A stretch of 39,190 bases of DNA from Lachnospiraceae bacterium (GTDB lineage Bacteria; Bacillota; Clostridia; Lachnospirales; Lachnospiraceae): the NCBI GenBank assembly GCA_015056795.1, contig SVFO01000037.1, positions 1 through 39,190 on the forward strand, written 5' to 3'. Below are positions 14,482-22,641 of this stretch, piece by piece. A program made the translations under genes and the position numbers. The first letter of the stretch is position 1. Every line of letters begins with the position of its first letter. The notes under the pieces are model-generated. The model did no database searches. It had not been told where the DNA came from and was given only the letters and a program-made list of their open reading frames with translations.

Positions 14482-15291
14482 TCACTTCATCACCTGTAGG
14501 AATTGCTCCTCAAAGTCGCCGGTTCCCTCGTAAAAGACCTTGACGTCCTTGTAGATCCTGCGAAGCTCGTTCCACTTATCCTTATAGAGCGTCATCACGG
14601 GACGAAACTCGATGCAGGCATTCACCTTGGCATAATATTCCTTAAGTTCCTCGCGCTGCTCCTTCGCATAGTCCTCCCGATAATATCTAAGGATCCGTTC
14701 CGTCAGCCTTTGCAGCTTTTCCACGTCCATCTCCATGGGTGCATTTGCAAGAAAATCCTGCAGCTCCTGACGCGCCCTGCGCTCCTCCTCCAGTGCCGCA
14801 TTCTTTGACGTACCTGACGCTGCACCGGTATTTGTCACGCCAACATAGGTCTCACTCTGGATGTCTGCCCCCGCTACGCCTTGGGACGCAGCATCCTTCG
14901 CAGTACCGTTTCCATGAAAGACGGGACCCTTCCGGATCTCCCGAATTGCCTTGATGTCGCCCGAGAGCAGCTGCTTTACCAGCTCCGCCAGCTCCGGCGT
15001 CACAAACTCGTCATACTCATAGTGCATCATTTCCATGGAATCCGCAAACCCATCTGCCACGGGCGTATTGGCATCCTCTCCGCCAATCGGCGTCTCCTGA
15101 TAATTCTTGATGTGCGTCAGCTCCTCCAGGCTTTTCCGGAAGGCATATGGGCCAAACGCCGCATCATAGGAGCGATGTACGTACTTCCCAAATCTGGCGA
15201 TGATCTCCTGATACAAGCGCTTGAGCTCGCTTATGTTTAACTGCACTTCCTGCTTTACCAAAATCGGATCCTGATCTTCAACGTAGTACAT
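14482..15291 (-). CDS. Hypothetical coiled-coil protein of the CHASE2-HD-GYP operon
   Basis: 269 residues, soluble, not recognised. Two helical, highly charged halves (about 10-125 and 165-265) flank a Gly/Ala/Ser/Thr-rich linker (GTAKDAASQGVAGAD and GAASGTSKNAA). The second half (LEEERRARQELQDFL, LRYYREDYAKEQREELKEYY) should form long amphipathic helices. ATG 15291 has AGGGAGGG six bases upstream. It follows the CHASE2-HD-GYP gene on the same strand by 118 bases with no terminator, so the two are probably cotranscribed; a role as output partner or scaffold is conceivable but unsupported by domain evidence. Just upstream of its ribosome site lies an 18-base tandem duplication. Confidence 0.6.
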   Translation of the reverse strand: MYYVEDQDPILVKQEVQLNISELKRLYQEIIARFGKYVHRSYDAAFGPYAFRKSLEELTHIKNYQETPIGGEDANTPVADGFADSMEMMHYEYDEFVTPELAELVKQLLSGDIKAIREIRKGPVFHGNGTAKDAASQGVAGADIQSETYVGVTNTGAASGTSKNAALEEERRARQELQDFLANAPMEMDVEKLQRLTERILRYYREDYAKEQREELKEYYAKVNACIEFRPVMTLYKDKWNELRRIYKDVKVFYEGTGDFEEQFLQVMK

Positions 15292-15303
15292 GCCATGCCC
15301 TCC

Positions 15304-15339
15304 CTATGCTTTCCGTGTTTTCTATGCTTTCCGTGTTTC
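15304..15339. repeat. 18-base tandem duplication abutting a ribosome site
   Basis: Two head-to-tail copies of CTATGCTTTCCGTGTTT(T/C), 15304-15321 and 15322-15339, directly next to the GGAGGG (15298-15303) of the 269-residue gene. It lies in the 5' untranslated gap between that gene and the HD-GYP gene. Confidence 0.85.
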
Positions 15340-15409
15340 CGTTGTTTTGCTTCCTCGTTCCTTCTTTGCTTCCTAATCGCTTGCAATTTAGAATGGCTTC
15401 TGAGATTCC

Positions 15410-17455
15410 TTAGTCTTTCGTCTTAAGATACAGATCCTTCGCGAATTTTAGGAGCTCTCCATCGACCTTCCCCGCTTCTGCCTCTTCGTCCAAAATCTCA
15501 AAGGCGGCCTCCACGGACTTTGGCTTTTTATAGGGCCTGTCGTCTGCGATCAGCGAATCATAGATGTCCATGATGGTCAGAATCCTTGTCATGACGTCAA
15601 GATCCTTTTCCGAAATCCCCTTGGGATACCCCTTTCCATTCAAAAGCTCATGATGATCCGATGCCATTCTTCTGACCTTATGAAACGCATCACCGAACGT
15701 CATGCGAGATAATATCTTGTCCGTATATTCCACGTGACTTTGCATGATCTTGCGCTCCCTGTCGGAAAGCGTTCCCCGTTCGATGCGAAGGTCCGCCTTC
15801 TCTTCTTCACTCAGGTAAGGTATGGTCGTCCCATCCTCCCCTTCGTAGCATCCCTTTTCCATGGCCTCAATGACGGCCCATTCCTCGTCCTTTAAGGGTC
15901 TTCCGCAGTTGAAGGCACCGAGGTTTTGAAGAAAACGCTCGATCTTTTTGATCTCTTCTTCGGCAAACTGCCTTTCCTTTTTCCCCGTCAAAATGTCATT
16001 TTGATATTTCAAAAGAAGGATGTTTAGCTTGTCCTTCAGCCGCTCTTCCTTGCTTCCAAGCTTTGTCGGCTTATCCATGACCTCCAGCGGCACGTCCATC
16101 TTCCCGACGTCATGGAGCATTGCGGCAAGATAGAGCTGATCACGATCATTCTTAGAAAAGTGAAGCTCCGTTTTTCCTTCCTTGTGGAGCCCATTGATAT
16201 AGTCCAGCATTTCCACGCAACGCTTTGCGACATTCTTGGTATGATTGGCATTGTACGGCGTCCGGCCCTCAATGGCCTCCGCAAAGGCCTCGGCCATGGA
16301 AAACAACATGACCTGCGTCTCACGCTGCCTCTTCTTTAGCAGCTCCATATATTGATAAAGCAGATTGCCAATCAGCAGCGCAAATAATCCAAGGAAAACG
16401 GATAACAAAGGGAGCTTATAGGAAAGCAAAACAAAGCATCCATATGCCGCCATGGGATAGGCGATCAAAAAAAAGCCAAGGCAGAAAAGATTTCTTTTTA
16501 CGCCGCCCCGATGCAGGAAAAATGCGTAAACAGATAAAAACAAAAACACGACGACAAAGGATACGACCGGCATGTCTGTCTTGACCGTTTTTCCATGTAA
16601 TAATGCGGAAATCGTATTTGCCTGCACTTCAACGCCATACATCAGTCTCGACCTGTCACAGGGCACCTGATAGGCATCCAGCATTCCCTCAGCATAGGCT
16701 CCCACTAATACGATGGAATCCGCAAAGTACGAAGCGGGAACCGTTCCGTCAAGCACTCTTGCCATGGAAAGGACTTCCGTCTCCCCTGGCTTTCCGCTAT
16801 ATCGGATCTCCTCCTTTGCATGATACTTTGGAAGCTCCTCCTTCGCACGATACTCGGGAAGCTCCAAAAGCATGGAGGTGATAACATAAGCGAAGCTTTG
16901 GTACTCTGGTGAAAGGGTGGTATAAACTCGCCGAAGCACGCCGTCCTCATCCGTGATCACGTTGGTAAATCCAGAACGGGTCACGCTTGCAAGCGCCTCA
17001 TAAGCCTTGCTTTCGCTTGTGACAACGGACTGTACGTCATAGCTTCCGCCATCCCTTTTGAGTTCCCTGGTGGTTTCCAAAAACGATGCCAAAACAATGT
17101 TATCATATTTTGATGCGACATCGGCAAGCGCCTGATCCTCAGGAGAATCATTGGTTCCTGAAAAGATGACGTCGATGCCGATCACTGCCGGCCTTTGGCC
17201 CTCCTGTGCATTCAGCAGCTTGATCAGTTTCGCGAAATAGCCCCTGTTCCAGTCAGAATAGGGCCCCAGGGCCGTAAGGCTTTCGTCATCAATTGCTATG
17301 ATCTTAATGTTTTCCTGAATGCCATCCAGCCTTCGGTACAAGAGGTCTGCCGCATAGTTTTCGATTCCTTTCGGAACCTTTAGGGCGCCGCAGATACCAA
17401 AAATTGCAGCCAAAAGCAGGATGGATGCAAGCAGGATACTGTTTTTTCGTTTCAA
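15410..17455 (-). CDS. CHASE2 sensor with HD-GYP phosphodiesterase output
   Basis: 681 residues. An N-terminal membrane segment (9-25) is followed by an extracytoplasmic CHASE2 domain (about 30-290; IKIIAIDDESL, PAVIGIDVIFSG, SIVLVGAYAEG, MYGVEVQANTISALL). Three membrane segments (296-315, 322-343, 347-367) lead to an HD-GYP domain with HD at 448-449 (LHDVGKMDVP), HHE at 601-603 and NGKGYPKG, then DIYDSLIADDRPYK. The metal-binding set is intact, so hydrolysis of c-di-GMP is expected. Between the HD motif and the SDRERKIMQSH helix there is an insertion of roughly 90 residues compared with standard HD-GYP proteins. A nine-residue tandem repeat (LPEYRAKEE/LPKYHAKEE) lies near residue 200. The start is TTG 17455 with GGCGGG upstream; it follows the FecR gene by 46 bases. 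Confidence 0.88.
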   Translation of the reverse strand: MKRKNSILLASILLLAAIFGICGALKVPKGIENYAADLLYRRLDGIQENIKIIAIDDESLTALGPYSDWNRGYFAKLIKLLNAQEGQRPAVIGIDVIFSGTNDSPEDQALADVASKYDNIVLASFLETTRELKRDGGSYDVQSVVTSESKAYEALASVTRSGFTNVITDEDGVLRRVYTTLSPEYQSFAYVITSMLLELPEYRAKEELPKYHAKEEIRYSGKPGETEVLSMARVLDGTVPASYFADSIVLVGAYAEGMLDAYQVPCDRSRLMYGVEVQANTISALLHGKTVKTDMPVVSFVVVFLFLSVYAFFLHRGGVKRNLFCLGFFLIAYPMAAYGCFVLLSYKLPLLSVFLGLFALLIGNLLYQYMELLKKRQRETQVMLFSMAEAFAEAIEGRTPYNANHTKNVAKRCVEMLDYINGLHKEGKTELHFSKNDRDQLYLAAMLHDVGKMDVPLEVMDKPTKLGSKEERLKDKLNILLLKYQNDILTGKKERQFAEEEIKKIERFLQNLGAFNCGRPLKDEEWAVIEAMEKGCYEGEDGTTIPYLSEEEKADLRIERGTLSDRERKIMQSHVEYTDKILSRMTFGDAFHKVRRMASDHHELLNGKGYPKGISEKDLDVMTRILTIMDIYDSLIADDRPYKKPKSVEAAFEILDEEAEAGKVDGELLKFAKDLYLKTKD

Positions 17456-17473
17456 AGAAGAACCCGCCTTTCT

Positions 17474-17487
17474 CCGCCAATTGGCGG
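17474..17487. promoter_or_regulatory. Perfect palindrome in the FecR/HD-GYP junction
   Basis: CCGCCAATTGGCGG, a 14-base perfect palindrome lying between the FecR-protein stop and the TTG start of the HD-GYP gene, about ten bases before the ribosome site. It could be a protein site or an RNA hairpin that tunes the second gene; no T-run follows. Confidence 0.5.
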
Positions 17488-17501
17488 CAGGTACTAAAAA
17501 G

Positions 17502-18887
17502 CTACCAGTTTATGTATATGGCAGGGCGGACGCCATGCGTGTAAGTGACTACGGAGTTAGAGCCACGCGCACCCGCATGACCATCGTAGCCCACATAACA
17601 TGCAAAGGTACCATCATAGCCGGCATTGCGAATCCACCAAATAGAGCCTTCCATTCCGATACAGCCAAAGCCATAATTCTCTCCGGCTAACGTTTGGTTG
17701 TAGTAGGCCTCTGTTATCACACCCAAAGCTACGCCCTCGTGTACTGCATGCGTGGTTCCGCGAGCTATCAGGGAAGCGCAGTATCCGCTATAGTTATCCG
17801 CATCCCATGAATCAAAGTAGAAATAATGACGCAATTCCGGTAAACTGAGCACAAACACTCTGTCCTTCGTATCATTCCCGCCCGATGTCCCAAATAACTG
17901 GTTATCTTCATTTACGAGCGTCACGGTATTGATCCAAGCCTGTTCTTTTTGATTGAATGCCAAGTTATAGAAATCAGAATTCAGCCACTTTCTAAGGCTA
18001 CTGGTCTCCCAAGTCACGTCCGTCCGCTCGTCATTATACTTTGCACTATCAAGGACATATCTGCTCAGAAGGAGCGTTCCGTTTTCATTTTGATCAATGA
18101 TCCGCCACTCGATGGGCTCTGGTCCGTTGGATTCATCTCCGTCCTGTTCATAGGAGCCAAATTCCACGTAGCCTTCGGCATTTGTGTATATGAAGTCCCC
18201 TGCGATGTTTGACCGTTCCTCTCCGCCAGCTTCGCCGTTGCCATTCCCGTCAGTATCAGAGCCCCGGCCTTGTCCGCCTGCAGGGCTTAAGAGGAGCTCG
18301 TCCTCCGTGATGGTCGCCTCGTCGCCTGCCTCCAGCCGTGCGCTCTCTCCGCCGCCTTTTACTTTAACAACGCCCTCCGTCACCTTGACAGTGGTGGTCT
18401 GATCGGAAGGATCATAGGACACGGAGAAGGTCGTTCCTCTGACGCTACAGCTTGCGTTGGGCGTCGTAACCTCGAATTCGGAATTTTCACTCAGCTTATG
18501 GTCAATCGTGATCAGGGAGCTGCCATATTCCAAGTGAATGCTTACGCTCCCGCTTTTTTCACTACCCGAAGCATGGATGGAAAAACAGGTATTTTCCTCC
18601 GCCACAATGTGCTTGTCATCATCCACGAGAAGCACCGCCGTTGATTCCTCCTTCGTCTTCACCTTGTCGTCAGGTATGAGCTTGATTCCCTTGAAGACCT
18701 TTTGATCACCGTCTTCACGTTTCAGCTTCACCTCGCCCTCGTAGGTTTCAATCTTCACGGAACGATACGATTTCTTCCCGTTTAGCAAGAGCACAATCGC
18801 TACGCCAAGGACAATCACTGCCAAAACCGCTACGATAATCACGACCACTACTTTTGATTTCTTTTTTGCCACCTTTTCCTCTGCCAT
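17502..18887 (-). CDS. Membrane-anchored FecR-domain protein with DUF6273-like C-terminus
   Basis: 461 residues. A lysine-rich start and one membrane helix (VVVVIIVAVLAVIVLGVAIVL, 14-35) place the rest outside the cell. A FecR domain covers about 40-200 (EGEVKLKREDG, TAVLLVDDDKHI, TPNASCSVRGTTFSVSYD, VKVTEGVVKVKG, LEAGDEATI). A Gly/Asn/Asp linker (about 203-225) then leads to a 230-residue domain with YVEFGSYEQDG, IEWRIID, LLLSRYVLD, SSLRKWLNSDFYN and the ending HGVRPAIYI, the pattern of DUF6273, common in Lachnospiraceae surface proteins. FecR domains elsewhere relay surface signals and are often encoded beside CHASE2 receptors; here the CHASE2-HD-GYP gene follows directly. ATG has AAGGTAG upstream. 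Confidence 0.85.
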   Translation of the reverse strand: MAEEKVAKKKSKVVVVIIVAVLAVIVLGVAIVLLLNGKKSYRSVKIETYEGEVKLKREDGDQKVFKGIKLIPDDKVKTKEESTAVLLVDDDKHIVAEENTCFSIHASGSEKSGSVSIHLEYGSSLITIDHKLSENSEFEVTTPNASCSVRGTTFSVSYDPSDQTTTVKVTEGVVKVKGGGESARLEAGDEATITEDELLLSPAGGQGRGSDTDGNGNGEAGGEERSNIAGDFIYTNAEGYVEFGSYEQDGDESNGPEPIEWRIIDQNENGTLLLSRYVLDSAKYNDERTDVTWETSSLRKWLNSDFYNLAFNQKEQAWINTVTLVNEDNQLFGTSGGNDTKDRVFVLSLPELRHYFYFDSWDADNYSGYCASLIARGTTHAVHEGVALGVITEAYYNQTLAGENYGFGCIGMEGSIWWIRNAGYDGTFACYVGYDGHAGARGSNSVVTYTHGVRPAIYINW

Positions 18888-18969
18888 TTTTACTACCTTC
18901 GTTTCTTATCATTGAATGGCATTAACATATCCATTCCCTTTGCTATTCTTAATCTTGTCATGATGTCAT

Positions 18970-19353
18970 TCAAGTACCAATCTTTAGCATTAACGCTTCT
19001 TGAAGAACTCTCGATAAACTTAGATTCCGTTCCTCCGCCTCTGCAGCCAGCCAAGCAGGAATGGATAGTGTTTTCTTAATTGCCCTCGTATCTCTCCGAT
19101 ATTTAATGTCATCCGTGCATACATAACTAATGATATCCGAAGTTTTTCCGTGAATGTTCCGAATGTCGGACGGATTCGGTATTTCAAGCTTTTCCTCCAA
19201 TAAATGATTGATATATAATCCCAAAGCTTCTTGTGCCATTTCGATGGCATTTTCTAAAGTATCACCCGTTGTTTGACATCCTTCCAAGTCAGGAAACTCC
19301 ACCCAGTAAGAACCTTCCTCTTCATGAAAAATTGCTGGATAAATTCGTTTCAT
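18970..19353 (-). CDS. Orphan HicB-family protein
   Basis: 127 residues. The N-terminal half is a HicB RNase-H-like fold (YPAIFHEEEGSYWVEFPDLEGC, then NAIEMAQEALGLYI). The C-terminal half ends in a ribbon-helix-helix-like segment (KTLSIPAWLAAEAEERNLSLSRVLQEAL), the DNA-binding part of RHH-type HicB antitoxins. No hicA toxin gene is visible on either side. ATG 19353 with AAAGGTGAG upstream is preferred to GTG 19365. A promoter (TTGAAA-17-TATTAT) lies just upstream. It may be a solitary regulator derived from a toxin-antitoxin pair, or pair with a distant HicA. Confidence 0.82.
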   Translation of the reverse strand: MKRIYPAIFHEEEGSYWVEFPDLEGCQTTGDTLENAIEMAQEALGLYINHLLEEKLEIPNPSDIRNIHGKTSDIISYVCTDDIKYRRDTRAIKKTLSIPAWLAAEAEERNLSLSRVLQEALMLKIGT

Positions 19354-19393
19354 ATAAACACTCACCTTTCATCGTGAAATATTATCTCCTTTT

Positions 19394-19422
19394 ATAATAT
19401 TACATAAAATACATAATTTCAA
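19394..19422 (-). promoter_or_regulatory. Promoter of the HicB gene
   Basis: TTGAAA (19417-19422), 17 bases, TATTAT (19394-19399) on the minus strand, about 40 bases before the ATG. Confidence 0.65.
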
Positions 19423-19616
19423 CTATTTCTAATGTGTTTTTGAAAATGTTGGCAGAACTGCCAAAAGCTAATAGAATCAATGACAAAAGCTCAATGATCT
19501 AAGAATGAAATCATAGTTTTATGTTAATTTTTAACAGTTGTAAAGTCAAGATGACGTTTTATACAATCACATAAGCCTGAAATTAGCAAAAATGGATATG
19601 TCCTTGAAAAAAAACA

Positions 19617-19644
19617 TTGAAATCTTCTGAAAAAATGGTATCAT
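19617..19644 (+). promoter_or_regulatory. Probable promoter of asnS
   Basis: TTGAAA (19617-19622), 16 bases, TATCAT (19639-19644). The transcript leader would be only about 30 bases and holds AGGAGGAG, leaving no room for a T-box. The rest of the hicB-asnS gap holds a small hairpin, TTGGCA-GAAC-TGCCAA (19453-19468 region), and no gene. Confidence 0.6.
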
Positions 19645-19680
19645 AGCAATATGATTTTTAAAAACTAGGAGGAGAAAGAG

Positions 19681-21066
19681 ATGAGAACAAAAATCAAAGA
19701 GCTTTTCAGAAACACGTCTGAATATGCTTCCAAAGAAGTGACCATCTGTGCCTGGGTACGTACCAATCGCGCACAGTCACAGTTTGGATTCCTGAACGTA
19801 AATGACGGATCATTTTTCGAGAATTTGCAGGTCGTTTACGATAATGGACTTGAGAATTTTGACGCCATCTCCAAAATTAGAGTTGGGGCAAGCGTACAGG
19901 TCGTTGGAACGGTGGTGCTGACGCCTGAGAATCAGCAGCCCTTTGAAGTAAAGGCAAAGAGCGTTGAGCTTTTGGGAGATTGCCCTGAGGACTATCCCAT
20001 TCAGCCCAAGCGCCACACTAGAGAGTTCCTTCGCACGGTGGCGCATCTTCGTCCCCGCACGAACCTGTTTTCCGCAGTCTTCCGCATCCGCAGCGTTGCC
20101 GCCATGGCGATCCACGAGTACTTCCAGAGCAATGGATATCTCTATGTGCATACGCCCCTGATCACTTGCGCGGACTGTGAAGGCTCCGATCAGATGTTTA
20201 AGGTAACGACCCTGAACATGAACGAGCTTCCCCTGACGGAGGACGGCAAGGTCGATTTCAGCAAGGACCTGTTCGGCAAGCAGAGCTTCATCACCGGCTC
20301 CGGCCAGCTGCAGGGTGAGACCTTCGCCATGGCCTTCGGTGACATTTACACCTTCGGTCCCACCTTCCGTACGGAGAATTCCAACACCCAGACCCATGCA
20401 AACGAGTTCTGGATGATTGAGCCCGAGATGGCCTTCTGCGACCTGAATGGTCTGATGGACATTGAGGAAGAAATGCTGAAGTTTGTCGTGAAATATGTCT
20501 GCGACAAGTGTCCTGAGGAGATCGCCTTCTGCGACAAGTTTGTTTCGAAGGGACTTAAGGAAAAGCTGGACGGCATTGTGAACGCTGAGTTCACCAGAAT
20601 TACGCACCACGACGTCATCGACCTCTTAAAGAAGGCTGACGTTAAGTGGGAGTTCCAGCCTGACTACGGCGAGGACATCGCGAAGGAGCATGAGAAATAT
20701 ATCGTAGATTACTTCCATGGCCCCGTATTCGTAACCGACTGGCCAAAGGAGATCAAGGCTTACTACATGAAGGTAAATCCCGACAACAAGACCGTTGCGG
20801 CAGTTGACCTTCTCGTGCCTCAGGCAGGCGAACTCATGGGCGGTAGCCAGAGAGAGGAAAACCTGGACAAGCTGATTGAGAGAATGAATGAGATGGGCGT
20901 TGACAAGGAAGGCATCGACTGGTATCTCGACACCAGACGCTACGGCGGCTGCATCCACAGTGGCTTCGGCATGGGCTTCGAGCGTCTGATCATGTACCTG
21001 ACCGGCGTTGAGAACATCCGCGACGTCATCCCTTACCCCAGAACTCCCAGATCTGCGGATTTCTAA
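19681..21066 (+). CDS. asnS: Asparaginyl-tRNA synthetase
   Basis: 461 residues, the usual length for bacterial AsnRS, a class II enzyme that charges tRNA-Asn with asparagine using ATP in the cytosol. An N-terminal OB fold (VTICAWVRTNRAQSQFGFLNVNDGS) binds the anticodon. The catalytic core shows motif 2 (FGPTFRTENSNTQTHANEFWMIEPEMAF) and motif 3 (GFGMGFERLIMYLTG, then IRDVIPYPRTP). The ATG at 19681 sits eight bases after AGGAGGAG. It stands alone on the plus strand between minus-strand neighbours and ends at a strong terminator. Nothing unusual in the protein. Confidence 0.97.
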   Translation: MRTKIKELFRNTSEYASKEVTICAWVRTNRAQSQFGFLNVNDGSFFENLQVVYDNGLENFDAISKIRVGASVQVVGTVVLTPENQQPFEVKAKSVELLGDCPEDYPIQPKRHTREFLRTVAHLRPRTNLFSAVFRIRSVAAMAIHEYFQSNGYLYVHTPLITCADCEGSDQMFKVTTLNMNELPLTEDGKVDFSKDLFGKQSFITGSGQLQGETFAMAFGDIYTFGPTFRTENSNTQTHANEFWMIEPEMAFCDLNGLMDIEEEMLKFVVKYVCDKCPEEIAFCDKFVSKGLKEKLDGIVNAEFTRITHHDVIDLLKKADVKWEFQPDYGEDIAKEHEKYIVDYFHGPVFVTDWPKEIKAYYMKVNPDNKTVAAVDLLVPQAGELMGGSQREENLDKLIERMNEMGVDKEGIDWYLDTRRYGGCIHSGFGMGFERLIMYLTGVENIRDVIPYPRTPRSADF

Positions 21067-21073
21067 CGGTAAA

Positions 21074-21103
21074 AAAGGACACGGGAAATTTTCCGTGTCC
21101 TTT
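21074..21103. terminator. Bidirectional intrinsic terminator between asnS and the histidine kinase
   Basis: Eleven-base stem AAAGGACACGG / CCGTGTCCTTT with an eight-base loop. T-rich runs follow on both strands (six T on the minus strand), fitting termination of both convergent genes. Confidence 0.88.
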
Positions 21104-21160
21104 CTCTTGTCAAATGGATATCATTTTTCATCAGGGCGGCTGCCCTTCGTTTCGTCCCGC

Positions 21161-22603
21161 TCACTGCCTTGGAATCATGACGGAGAGGGTAAACCATCCT
21201 TCTCCCGCCTCACTCTTCAGTATCCCGTTATTCTTCTCCACCGTAGCCTTGATGTTCTGTGCCCCATATCCGTGTAAGCTTTTATCCTTCTTGGAGGTGC
21301 GTCTTTCTTTTCCATCAAAGAGCTTCCCGAGGATGATGCCTTCCGTGCGCTCCTCATAAGTGTTAATCAGCTTGATGGCAAAAAACTGTCCTGCCTTTTT
21401 GATTTCTAACCGGATGATTCTTTCCCTCTCCTCCGGCATGTTTTCGCAGGCTTCTATGGCATTATCCAGCGCATTGGCAAAGATGCTGCATATGTCCGTG
21501 GGCTTCATGGAGAGGCCTCCGTCCGCCACCCCGTCGATGGAAAAGGCAATGCCTGCCTCCTCCATGCGTCCCGCTTTCATGCCCACCAGACAGTCAAGCA
21601 TCTCATCCCCCGTCACATATTTTGGCGACATTCCGCGGACATTCCCCAAAAGGTCATTCAGATACTGCTCCGCTTCCTCATATTTCCCCTCCCCCATCAT
21701 GGCGGAAAGCAGGGATAAATTGTTCGCTATGTCGTGCCGAAAGGCTCTGGTCTCCTCCTGACTTCTCTTATATTGATCAATATATTCCAGCTCCGCAGCG
21801 ATATAGCCCTCCTGAAGAACAGTTTTTTCCATGGCACTTCGTCTCGTCACCATGATCATGATGAGGAAGGGAAATGCAATTCCAAGAACTGGCAGCATAA
21901 TACCGATCATATTCTTCATCGGAACAAACAGCCCGGCATTTTCGCCGGCATGATTCAAAGGTTTGAGAACGCTGTAAAGAAGAAAGAATTCCCATATTAC
22001 AAAAAGAATCCTGTATTTATAACTCACATAGAAAAATCTCTTTCGCCTGTACAGCCCAAAGTACAAGCCCAGAAACAGAAGCAGCGCAACCAGGAAATAG
22101 CAGAGAATATAAAGGTTGAAGGCCTTTGGAAGCACAGCCATCAGGTTTCCCGTGCTATTGTAGAATTCCAGAATGTCATCCGCGAGAAATGACATGGAAC
22201 AGGTAATCATAAACTGTTGATATAGCTCTATCACGATGAAATAAATGACATTCTCAATGCCATGCAGCAGCTTATGCCTGAAATAGACCGTGGCAGCGGC
22301 AAGAAATACGCACGCTGTCTGGATCAGCGTCATATCCAAAGCTTTCGATGTTTCCACCACTTCCGCAGCATGTTGCCTGCTATAAATAATTGCATTGATG
22401 GAAGCAAGCGTATTGCTGATCACCGCATAAGCAGGAAGAATCCCTGTAATGATAAAGGTTGATTTTTTTAGTTTGCCCTCCCTGCCAAAGAAGCACAAAG
22501 GAATCAGAATCGTACTCAGTGTCAAAAACGCTTCCGCAAACACTGAAAGCGTTCCTATCAGATTCGAAAATAACAGGGAAGGAAGCATCTCCGCATATGT
22601 CAT
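21161..22603 (-). CDS. AgrC-like sensor histidine kinase (GHKL type)
   Basis: 480 residues. Seven or so membrane segments occupy residues 1-250, then a coiled-coil linker and a kinase core with FRHDIANNL (His290, phospho-acceptor), the N box ANALDNAIEAC (377-385) and GYGAQNIK. This HPK10 layout belongs to AgrC/ComD-type receptors, often for peptide pheromones; no peptide gene was seen here. It lies 38 bases after the LytTR response regulator gene on the same strand and is surely its partner. The ATG follows GGTGATC-type purines. It ends at the shared terminator with asnS. Confidence 0.9.
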   Translation of the reverse strand: MTYAEMLPSLLFSNLIGTLSVFAEAFLTLSTILIPLCFFGREGKLKKSTFIITGILPAYAVISNTLASINAIIYSRQHAAEVVETSKALDMTLIQTACVFLAAATVYFRHKLLHGIENVIYFIVIELYQQFMITCSMSFLADDILEFYNSTGNLMAVLPKAFNLYILCYFLVALLLFLGLYFGLYRRKRFFYVSYKYRILFVIWEFFLLYSVLKPLNHAGENAGLFVPMKNMIGIMLPVLGIAFPFLIMIMVTRRSAMEKTVLQEGYIAAELEYIDQYKRSQEETRAFRHDIANNLSLLSAMMGEGKYEEAEQYLNDLLGNVRGMSPKYVTGDEMLDCLVGMKAGRMEEAGIAFSIDGVADGGLSMKPTDICSIFANALDNAIEACENMPEERERIIRLEIKKAGQFFAIKLINTYEERTEGIILGKLFDGKERRTSKKDKSLHGYGAQNIKATVEKNNGILKSEAGEGWFTLSVMIPRQ

Positions 22604-22641
22604 AAGATCACCATCCGTTCATTTTTTATGAAAACCCTTTT

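Noticed and set aside
19645..19680. T-box leader for asnS
   Set aside because: The leader after the promoter is only about 30 bases, with no specifier loop or antiterminator.
19810..20610. Open frame on the minus strand inside asnS
   Set aside because: Antisense shadow of asnS, no ribosome site.
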